Shown here: positions 58,464-64,000 of the stretch, piece by piece
How the letters are laid out: each line of letters opens with the position of its first letter
Position numbering within the stretch: the first letter of the stretch is position 1
NCBI GenBank assembly: GCA_035544675.1
Contig: DATKCA010000207.1
Span: 1 to 64,000 of the forward strand
Source of the DNA: DATKCA01 sp035544675
GTDB taxonomy: Bacteria > Acidobacteriota > Thermoanaerobaculia > Gp7-AA8
Direction of reading: 5' to 3'
Length of the DNA: 64,000 nt
The notes under the pieces: generated by a model
The model's input: the letters and a program-made list of their open reading frames with translations, nothing else
Databases searched by the model: none
Told to the model about the DNA's origin: nothing
Program-made: the position numbers and the translations under genes

Positions 58464-59729
58464 ATGTCTCGGAACGCGACTCTCGTCTTCCTCGCACTCC
58501 TTTTCGTCAGCCTGCCGGGCTCAGCCGCAACGCGGCTGACGTATCACATGGCGGACAAACAGGTCGGCGTCCGTTGGCCGGACGCCTCGTTCCCCATCCG
58601 CTACGAGGTCGACCGCCGCCTGGCGAACGCGCTTCCGGGTGGAACGATTGACCGCGCCTTCGGGATGTGGTCGGCGATCGAAGAGGCGACCCTGACCTTT
58701 GAAGGCTCGGTCGTCGACGGCGCCAGGGCCGGATACGACGGGAAAAACACGATCTCGATCGCCGACGGACTCTTCGCCAATCAAGGCGCGCTGGCCTACA
58801 CGACCAACTGGTACGACAGCAAGGGGCATCTGACCGAGTCGGATGTTGTCATCGACGCGTCCCTGTCGTCGGGTAAATACAACGTTCAGGCTGCCATCGC
58901 GCACGAGATCGGCCATATGCTCGGTCTCGATCATTCGGCCGTGCTTTCGTCCGTGATGTTTCCATACCTGCCCAGGGGTGCCGACCTCCCTGAGCTGGAC
59001 AGCGATGACCGGATCGGTATCACGGGTGTCTACCCGAAGATCGATCCTGCACTCGAGCGCGGAACGCTGCGCGGCCGCGTCGTCAACGGAAAGGGCGGGA
59101 TCTTTGCCGCTCAGGTCGTTGCAATGAACGAGTTGGGTGTGCCGGTGGCGACCACGCTGAGCCAGGCCACAGGCGCGTTCGAGTTGGGCGGGCTTCCTCC
59201 CGGCAACTACCGGGTCTATGCGGAGCCCCTGGACGGTCCCGTCGAGACCAGGAACCTGGCCGGGATCTATCGAGATGCAAAGGAAGACTTCTTCCCCACC
59301 CAGTTTCTGGACCACCGCGTGAGGCTGGACAGCGGCCAGGTCGTCGGAAATCTGATCGTGAACAGCTCCGACAGACCTGTCGTGCTCAATCCGAAGTGGA
59401 TCGGGATCGGGGACGAGATGACCAGCCAGTTCACCCTGACCAGCACGGCCTCGCTCGTGCGCAACGGGCAGACCATCAATCTCGCGATCGCCGGCGACGG
59501 CATCATCGGCGGCATGACGAAGTTCGAGGTGATGAACCCCGGTGTCACGCGCGTCTCGGAATTCAACTACGCGAGCAATTATGTCTACGCGACATTCCGG
59601 GTGGCCGGCGACGCGGCGCCGGGGTCGGCAGTGGTCCTGGTCACGAGCGGCAACGACACGGCGGCGCTGACCGGCGCGCTGCGGATCTTGACTGGCAACG
59701 GTGGCCGGACTCGCATCGCGCGCCGCTGA
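58464..59729 (+). CDS. Secreted matrixin-like (M10-type) zinc metalloprotease
   Basis: From the ATG at 58464 the protein has 421 residues with a Sec signal peptide (MSRNATLVFLALLFVSLPGSAA). The frame extends to 58422 but adds only a poor N-terminus. The catalytic domain has the metzincin zinc site HEIGHMLGLDH (residues 147-157) followed by SSVMFPYLP, the Met-turn, and upstream FPIRYEVDRR and FGMWSAIEEATLTFEG typical of matrixins. A carboxypeptidase-regulatory-like domain follows (LRGRVVNGKGGIFAAQV to LGGLPPGNYRVYAEP). The C-terminal part resembles an IPT/TIG or Ig-like domain. It probably cleaves extracellular proteins. Pairing with ridA looks accidental. Confidence 0.87.
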   Translation: MSRNATLVFLALLFVSLPGSAATRLTYHMADKQVGVRWPDASFPIRYEVDRRLANALPGGTIDRAFGMWSAIEEATLTFEGSVVDGARAGYDGKNTISIADGLFANQGALAYTTNWYDSKGHLTESDVVIDASLSSGKYNVQAAIAHEIGHMLGLDHSAVLSSVMFPYLPRGADLPELDSDDRIGITGVYPKIDPALERGTLRGRVVNGKGGIFAAQVVAMNELGVPVATTLSQATGAFELGGLPPGNYRVYAEPLDGPVETRNLAGIYRDAKEDFFPTQFLDHRVRLDSGQVVGNLIVNSSDRPVVLNPKWIGIGDEMTSQFTLTSTASLVRNGQTINLAIAGDGIIGGMTKFEVMNPGVTRVSEFNYASNYVYATFRVAGDAAPGSAVVLVTSGNDTAALTGALRILTGNGGRTRIARR

Positions 59730-59740
59730 CAAACCCTTTA

Positions 59741-59780
59741 CGTAAAAGCTATTTACGCGACTTGTGATTCGTCTCACAAG
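59741..59780 (+). promoter_or_regulatory. Tandem small hairpins in the leader region of the DUF5666-type lipoprotein
   Basis: CGTAAA and TTTACG (59741-59746 and 59752-59757) flank a 5-base loop. CTTGTGA and TCACAAG (59761-59767 and 59774-59780) flank a 6-base loop, and the second hairpin abuts GGAG. They lie between the metalloprotease stop and a terminator-like hairpin at 59833. They could be protein-binding operators or an RNA leader. No clear promoter was assigned. Confidence 0.4.
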
Positions 59781-59832
59781 GAGATCAAAACCCTCGGCCC
59801 ATACTCTTCTGACAACGAACAGCAACACCACC

Positions 59833-59861
59833 AAAGGGGGCGTATAACTACGCCCCTTTTT
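59833..59861 (+). terminator. Rho-independent terminator or attenuator before the lipoprotein gene
   Basis: AAAGGGGGCGT (59833-59843), loop ATAACT, and ACGCCCCTTTTT (59850-59861) form a stem of about 11 bp with one G-U pair, directly followed by CG. It ends the upstream transcription unit and lies only 20 bases before the next ATG. It may therefore also act as an attenuator if the lipoprotein transcript starts upstream of it. Confidence 0.8.
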
Positions 59862-59881
59862 CGTTCGGACGGAGGAATGAA

Positions 59882-60736
59882 ATGAAGCTCAGAACCTACG
59901 CAACACTGCTGCTGGCCGTGCTGGTGCTGGCCGGCTGCCGCCGGCATGAAGCCACTGTGACGGGCTCGTACGGCAACGCGGTGCTGTCGGGTCAGGTCGT
60001 CATGACGAATGGCAGCAGCCCGGCCGGAGTGGAAATGACGGCCGGTGGCATGATCGCCACGCTCGGTGAAGACGGCGGATTCGTATTCGGCGGTGTTCCC
60101 GAAACCGTCGTGGTCAGTTTCCGCCGCGCCGCTGACGGGATCGATACGAGGATGAACGTGAGGCCGGCCGCCGGTCTCGTGATCGAGCTCGACGGGAGGG
60201 GAGGCCGCCGCCGCGGCGCCCTGCCGTCCAAGCGCGAATTCGAGGGGCTCATCCGCGAGATTTCCGAGGACTCGATCGTCGTGTTCTCGTCGCACAAGGA
60301 AGAAGTCACCATTGCGATCGACGGACTGACGATCATCCGCAAGGGCAACACCACGTTGACGACAGCCGACCTCGAGCCGAACGACCGCGTCCACGTCAGA
60401 ACCACGACCAAAGAGGGCGTTCTCACCGCGGTCGAGATCAAGCTGCAGAACGAAGACGATGACGACGACGGCGATGATGAAGGTCAGACCATGACCGCCA
60501 ACGGCCCGGTTCTCTCCGTCAGCGGCGACAACCTGGTCGTATTCAGCCAGCCCCGGGGCGAAGTCACCGTGCAGACCGACGCGAGCACGGTCATCCGGCG
60601 CCAGGGTGTGCAGATCAGCGTCTCGGACATTGTGGCGGGCGTCGACGAGGTCAACTCCATGGGAACGAGAGTGGATGACCACACGCTGCTCGCGCGACAG
60701 ATCGAAGTGCGCGGCAACAGCAAGCCGAAGAGATAG
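59882..60736 (+). CDS. Lipoprotein with DUF5666-like beta domains
   Basis: This 284-residue protein begins with a lipoprotein signal peptide (MKLRTYATLLLAVLVLAGC, lipid-modified Cys19). A carboxypeptidase-regulatory-like segment follows (AVLSGQVVMTNGSSPAGVEM). Two copies of a small beta domain then occur (EFEGLIREISEDSIVVFSSH to ITIIRKGNT-like text, and GPVLSVSGDNLVVFSQP to VIRRQGVQIS). They resemble DUF5666, a domain of unknown function common in Gram-negative periplasmic proteins. The halves are separated by an acidic run (NEDDDDDGDDEG) that may bind metal ions. A very good GGAGG ribosome-binding site lies six bases before the ATG. The REP-like hairpin terminator follows. Confidence 0.8.
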   Translation: MKLRTYATLLLAVLVLAGCRRHEATVTGSYGNAVLSGQVVMTNGSSPAGVEMTAGGMIATLGEDGGFVFGGVPETVVVSFRRAADGIDTRMNVRPAAGLVIELDGRGGRRRGALPSKREFEGLIREISEDSIVVFSSHKEEVTIAIDGLTIIRKGNTTLTTADLEPNDRVHVRTTTKEGVLTAVEIKLQNEDDDDDGDDEGQTMTANGPVLSVSGDNLVVFSQPRGEVTVQTDASTVIRRQGVQISVSDIVAGVDEVNSMGTRVDDHTLLARQIEVRGNSKPKR

Positions 60737-60748
60737 CGAGTCTGTTGG

Positions 60749-60778
60749 GGCGCCGGTGTCCTCACCGGCGCCTCTTTG
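60749..60778 (+). terminator. Terminator hairpin with the REP-like core
   Basis: GGCGCCGGTG (60749-60758), loop TCCT, and CACCGGCGCC (60763-60772) form a perfect 10-bp stem, followed by TCTTTGTG. The loop and inner stem GGTGTCCTCACC equal those of the REP-like elements at 239 and 55725, but the GAATGGAGCG head is absent. It is also positioned at the end of the convergent methyltransferase gene. Confidence 0.75.
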
Positions 60779-60786
60779 TGTCAACC

Positions 60787-61596
60787 CTATCCGGTGCCCG
60801 TGTACTCGCTGAAGATTCCGAGCTCCACACGACGCTGCACCGAAGTGAACCCGGCTTCCCCGAGCGCGCCGAGGATCGTCTCCGGCGGGACACACGAGCG
60901 CACGGTGTCCCAGTAGTAGCGCATCAACGTGGCCGCGTCCCTTCTCCTGGTGATGAGGGCGGCGACGACCGGGATGATCCGGTTCATGTAGACGCCTAGA
61001 ATGGCGCGCGCCGCGGCAGACCGCGGCGCCGTGATCTCCAGAATCAGCAGCGTTCCTCCCGGCGCGAGCACCCGCCGCACCTCGCCGAACACGGCCCGGA
61101 GATCTGCGAAATGACGCAGCGCGAAGCCAACGGCCACGAAGTCGAAGGTGCCGGATGCGAAGGGGAGATGTTCGGCCGCTCCCAGCGTCACGAGCAGATC
61201 CTGTTTCTCACGACCGGCCAGGATCATGCCGATGCTCGGATCGAGAGCGGTGATGTCCTCCCCCGGAATGATCGCCCTCGCCGCGCGCGCCACGATGCCG
61301 GTGCCGGTGGCCAGATCGAGCATGCGCATCCCGCTCTGCAGGCCGGCGCGGGACAGCGCGTTGCGACGGTAGCGCGCGCCGGACCGCAGCGAGAGCACGG
61401 ACTCGATCGAGTCGTACCAGGCGGCGGTGTCGTCGAAGATGCGGCGGACGAAAGGCTGGCGCTTGGACGCTTCGGCGTAGTACGCCATCAGCGGAGGATG
61501 CGGCTCCAGCGGTTTCCGTTCCAAACGGGGGGATTGTAGCCGCCGCGGTTCGCTGCGTGGGACTGAATGCGCCGTGGCCATGACGGTCATGGTCAC
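60787..61596 (-). CDS. UbiE/MenG-type class I SAM-dependent methyltransferase
   Basis: This 269-residue protein has an N-terminal tail of doubtful reality. The family start is probably near M37 (MAYYAEASKRQPFVRRIFDDTAAWYD), where typical UbiE proteins begin, but no good ribosome-binding site decides between them. The SAM-binding motif is MLDLATGTGIVARAA (residues 92-106), followed by ITALDPSIGMI, LPFASGTFDFVAVGFALRHF and VLAPGGTLLILEIT, all typical of ubiquinone/menaquinone C-methyltransferases. The substrate, a quinone precursor or another ring compound, is uncertain. It is on the minus strand and follows the M48 peptidase gene by 75 bases. Confidence 0.82.
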   Translation of the reverse strand: MTMTVMATAHSVPRSEPRRLQSPRLERKPLEPHPPLMAYYAEASKRQPFVRRIFDDTAAWYDSIESVLSLRSGARYRRNALSRAGLQSGMRMLDLATGTGIVARAARAIIPGEDITALDPSIGMILAGREKQDLLVTLGAAEHLPFASGTFDFVAVGFALRHFADLRAVFGEVRRVLAPGGTLLILEITAPRSAAARAILGVYMNRIIPVVAALITRRRDAATLMRYYWDTVRSCVPPETILGALGEAGFTSVQRRVELGIFSEYTGTG

Positions 61597-61671
61597 GACG
61601 CTGAGAACACCCCCGGTCTGTCCGGCGCCTTCTCGTTCCGAAGACGCCGGAGAGATCCGGGTTACAGGCCA

Positions 61672-62448
61672 CTAGACGCGAGCCTTCAGATTCTGGAAGC
61701 CCTGGTCGTCGAGCGCCGTCGACCGCTGCGCCAGCTGCGGGATGCGGTTCTCCGTCTTCCGGATGCGATCCTCAGTGAGGGGATGCGTGGCGAAGAACTG
61801 GCTCACCGCGCCGGGTCGCGATCGTCCCTGGGCCATCAGCTTCTGAAACATCGTCACCATGGCGCGGGGGTTGTAGCCGGCCGAGTTCATGTACGTCAGC
61901 CCCAGCTTGTCAGCCTCATCTTCGGCGCTACGGCTGTAGCGCGCCATGGCGCCGCTCGCGGCGATCTGCGCTGCGAGCCGCTGCAGCTCGCCCGGATTCT
62001 GGCCCAGGACGAGGCCGCCCAGGATCTCGATGCCGTACTGCCGGGAGATCTGTTCCGTGGAGTGACGCGCCACGATGTGGCTGATCTCATGCGCCATGAC
62101 GCTGGCGAGCTCGGCGGCATTGTCCGAGGCGTTGATCAGACCGGTGTGGATGTAGACGTGGCCTCCAGGGATGGCGAAGGCGTTGATCTCATTGTTGTCC
62201 ACGATGTGGAACTGCCAGGGCATGTTGGCCATCGGCGTCTGGGCGACGATGCGCTGGCCGAGCTGGGTGATGTAGGCATTCGCGGTCGGGTCGTTGTTGA
62301 GGCGGACCTGACGGGCGATGTCCTGCGAGAGCTGCTGTCCGAGCTGCCACTCCTCTTCGAGGGAGATGAGGTTGAAGTTGCTGCCTGACCCGCAGCCGAG
62401 GGAAAGGACGACGGTGAGTGTGACGAGAAATCGAGATGCTGTCTTCAT
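61672..62448 (-). CDS. M48 family metallopeptidase lipoprotein (BepA/LoiP-like)
   Basis: This 258-residue protein has a lipoprotein signal peptide with the lipobox SLGC (Cys19). The peptidase core contains the zinc motif MAHEISHIVARHS (His120 and His124), the third ligand region SAEDEADKLGLTYM and the FFATHPLTEDRI block that lines the active site in BepA-type proteases. Family members in the periplasm degrade or help assemble outer-membrane proteins. It is divergent from the ArsR-like regulator, about 110 bases away. No strong ribosome-binding site is seen before the ATG. Confidence 0.93.
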   Translation of the reverse strand: MKTASRFLVTLTVVLSLGCGSGSNFNLISLEEEWQLGQQLSQDIARQVRLNNDPTANAYITQLGQRIVAQTPMANMPWQFHIVDNNEINAFAIPGGHVYIHTGLINASDNAAELASVMAHEISHIVARHSTEQISRQYGIEILGGLVLGQNPGELQRLAAQIAASGAMARYSRSAEDEADKLGLTYMNSAGYNPRAMVTMFQKLMAQGRSRPGAVSQFFATHPLTEDRIRKTENRIPQLAQRSTALDDQGFQNLKARV

Positions 62449-62525
62449 GATGTGCGGATCAGTGCAATGGTTATTCCGGATATACGCCTCGGCCTGGCAG
62501 GATGGGGATGATCAATAGCTTCGTC

Positions 62526-62554
62526 TTGACAAAAAGATTTGTCGGCTTTAGATT
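62526..62554 (+). promoter_or_regulatory. Strong sigma-70-type promoter of the ArsR-like operon
   Basis: TTGACA at 62526-62531, 17-base spacer, TAGATT at 62549-62554. It lies inside the longest open frame and thereby shows that the real start is the GTG at 62562, only seven bases downstream of the -10 box, which implies a leaderless mRNA. Confidence 0.75.
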
Positions 62555-62561
62555 TCCGGCC

Positions 62562-63158
62562 GTGACCCGACGAGCCCTCGACGTCATCGACGCCGCCCGC
62601 GCCGCGGCAGTCCTCAACCCGACGCGCTTGCGCATCCTCGGCGCGCTGCGCGAGCCGGGATCCGCATCCGCCGTGGCCCGCCAGCTCGGGCTGGCCAGGC
62701 AGAAGGTCAACTATCACCTGCGCGAGCTCGAGAAGGCCGGGTTCCTCGAGGAAGTGGAGACGCGCCGCGCCGGGAACTGCATCGAGCGGATCGTCCGGGC
62801 CAAAGCGACCCATTACCTCATCCAGCCGCAGCTCCTCGGTAACCTGGCCGTCGATCCCGCGGCTGTCGAAGACCGTTTCTCGGCCTCGTATCTCATTGCT
62901 CTCGCCGCAGAGGCGATCCACGACGTCGCCGCGGCCCAGGCCAAGGCGGTCGAGTCGAAGAAGCGCCTGGCGACGTTCTCGCTGCACGCGGACGTCCGCT
63001 TTGCCGACGCCGCAGCGCGGCACGCGTTCTCCACCGAGCTCGCCAATGCCGTCGCGCGCCTCGTATCCCGTTACCACATCGAAGGGGCCGACGCCGGCCG
63101 GACGCACCGGTTCATCGTCGCCGGCTACCCCACGCGCAAGAAGGAGAAAGAGGATTGA
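62562..63158 (+). CDS. ArsR-like winged-helix transcriptional regulator
   Basis: From the GTG at 62562 the protein has 198 residues. The frame opens at 62502 but would overlap a consensus promoter. Residues about 10-75 form a winged helix-turn-helix (VLNPTRLRILGALREPGSASAVARQLGLARQKVNYHLRELEKAGFLEEV), where LARQKVNYHLREL is the recognition helix. The C-terminal part is a helical dimerisation or ligand domain ending in basic residues (RKKEKED). Such regulators often control a neighbouring SRPBCC gene, as found two genes downstream. Its TGA overlaps the TTG start of the next gene. Autoregulation through the promoter at 62526 is likely (inference). Confidence 0.88.
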   Translation: MTRRALDVIDAARAAAVLNPTRLRILGALREPGSASAVARQLGLARQKVNYHLRELEKAGFLEEVETRRAGNCIERIVRAKATHYLIQPQLLGNLAVDPAAVEDRFSASYLIALAAEAIHDVAAAQAKAVESKKRLATFSLHADVRFADAAARHAFSTELANAVARLVSRYHIEGADAGRTHRFIVAGYPTRKKEKED

Positions 63159-63733
63159 GACACCTGATCGCTGCTCTCATCGTCGTCGCTTCATCGCTCA
63201 TCGCGAACGCGCAGGAGGAGAACCCCTCGCCTGACCCGGCGATGCAGATGTATATCGAGATGGCCAGGCCGGTCCGAGGGCACGAGCGTCTCCGGACACT
63301 GGCCGGCCGGTGGGACATGAGTCTGAAGTTCTGGATGGATCCGTCGCAGCCGCCACAGGCCTTTCGCGGCACTGCCACGGGCAGGATGATCCTGGGCGGG
63401 CGATTCCTGCAGCTCGAGGGCAGGACGACGGGCGAATTCGAGAGCGAGTCGCTCTCGATCCTGGGATTCGATCGCAGAACGGACGACTACACCATGGTCG
63501 GATACGACACGCTGGGGACCTACTACATCACTGCCGCTGGGAAGCCGGCTCCCGGCGACGGCGTCGTCGTGCTGGCCGGCTCCTACGCGCAGCCGCCGCA
63601 CGGAGGCGAACAGAAATATCGCTTCGTCTGGAAGAACCGGGGGCCCGACAGTCACACGCTCGAGCTGTATTTCGTTCAGCCGGGTGGCAAAGAGGCTCTG
63701 GTCGCCGAGACCGTGTACCGGCGGGCAAAGTAG
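63155..63733 (+). CDS. Secreted DUF1579 family protein
   Basis: This 192-residue protein starts at TTG overlapping the regulator stop (TTGA). The Sec signal peptide (MRHLIAALIVVASSLIANAQ) is followed by HERLRTLAGRWDMSLKFWMDP, the typical start of DUF1579, then ATGRMILGGRFLQLEG and LSILGFDRRTDDYTMVGYDTLGTYY, which match the same family. It is probably a lipocalin-like beta-barrel, and the ligand is unknown. The operon is regulator, this protein, then SRPBCC. Another DUF1579-like domain is the C-terminal half of the protein at 41455-42234. Confidence 0.85.
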   Translation: MRHLIAALIVVASSLIANAQEENPSPDPAMQMYIEMARPVRGHERLRTLAGRWDMSLKFWMDPSQPPQAFRGTATGRMILGGRFLQLEGRTTGEFESESLSILGFDRRTDDYTMVGYDTLGTYYITAAGKPAPGDGVVVLAGSYAQPPHGGEQKYRFVWKNRGPDSHTLELYFVQPGGKEALVAETVYRRAK

Positions 63734-63735
63734 TC

Positions 63736-64000
63736 ATGGCCGGGAAGCGGATCGAGAAGTCGGTCGAGATCCATGCGACCGCCGGCGAGGTCTGGGAAGC
63801 GCTCTCCAACGCCGAGGAGTTGAAGCGGTGGTTTCCGCTGGATGCGCGGGTGAGGCCGGGAGAGGGTGGAGCACTCTGGCTCTCATGGGGTGAGGGAAGC
63901 GACTGGGAAACGCCCATCGAAGTCTGGCAGCCGGGGAAACACCTGCGAACCGTCGACACGACCGCGGTCGAAGGGGGCGAGCCGCGGCGGGTGGCGGTGG
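63736..64000 (+). CDS. SRPBCC/AHSA1 family protein (partial, runs off the window)
   Basis: The ATG at 63736 is two bases after the TAG of the DUF1579 gene. The 88 visible residues start MAGKRIEKSVEIHATAGEVW, then EALSNAEELKRWFPLDARV and GSDWETPIEVWQPGKHLRTVD. This is the standard N-terminal half of the activator-of-Hsp90-ATPase-homologue-like (AHSA1/SRPBCC) family, which forms a helix-grip ligand-binding fold. Pairing with an ArsR-like regulator is common. The 3' end is outside the window. Confidence 0.88.
   Translation, partial: MAGKRIEKSVEIHATAGEVWEALSNAEELKRWFPLDARVRPGEGGALWLSWGEGSDWETPIEVWQPGKHLRTVDTTAVEGGEPRRVAV

Noticed and set aside
62502..62561. Twenty extra N-terminal residues of the ArsR-like regulator
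   Set aside because: They would be encoded by a consensus -35/-10 promoter and do not resemble the family.

Overview
This is a GC-rich Gram-negative chromosome segment. The supporting features are Sec signal peptides, two lipoproteins with lipobox cysteines, and a predicted outer-membrane barrel. The style (enormous secreted Ig-like/carboxypeptidase-regulatory proteins, an alpha/beta-fused 2-oxoacid dehydrogenase E1, a formate dehydrogenase with an NrfD-type anchor, dispersed REP-like palindromes) fits an Acidobacteriota-type genome. That assignment is inference from gene style; there is no rRNA or other phylogenetic marker search behind it.

Layout. Positions 1-139 hold the tail of an unidentified gene, followed by a heptamer hairpin and a REP-like repeat. 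Positions 416-37622 are dominated by two secreted giants. The first (1231-19002, 5923 aa) carries carboxypeptidase-regulatory-like and Ig-like domains, three glycine-rich blocks and four about 408-residue LVIVD-type beta-propeller modules. The second (19064-36766, 5900 aa) carries Ig-like domains, a propeller-like stretch, a long RHS/YD-repeat shell ending in an RHS core, and a C-terminal domain matching the TNT family of NAD+ glycohydrolase toxins, with all expected active-site residues visible. An 81-codon cysteine-pair gene overlaps its stop codon and is the obvious candidate immunity gene. A small barrel protein follows.

Positions 37652-41392 are the housekeeping block truB-rpsO-pnp with its own promoter, terminators and a pnp leader hairpin. 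Positions 41455-49516 hold a TPR/DUF1579-like secreted protein, a Gfo/Idh/MocA oxidoreductase (minus strand), a small membrane protein, a phosphohexomutase, the fused E1 dehydrogenase and a family 3 glycosidase.

Positions 49545-55305 are a formate dehydrogenase locus: fdhD divergent from a three-gene operon (catalytic subunit, four-cluster ferredoxin subunit, NrfD-type anchor). The catalytic gene reads through an in-frame TGA at 50979-50981. It is followed by a SECIS hairpin with a GGTCT loop at the same 18-nt spacing as in E. coli fdhF, so this is a selenoprotein. A 31-bp perfect inverted repeat made of heptamers sits in frame inside the same gene.

Positions 55197-64000 contain an RDD membrane protein, a TPR protein, RidA, a matrixin-like metalloprotease, a DUF5666-type lipoprotein, a UbiE-type methyltransferase, an M48 lipoprotein peptidase, and an operon of an ArsR-like regulator, a DUF1579 protein and an SRPBCC/AHSA1 protein that runs off the window. 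No tRNA, rRNA, CRISPR array, transposase or phage gene was seen. The only stretch near 300 bases without a gene is 140-415, and it is filled mainly by repeats.
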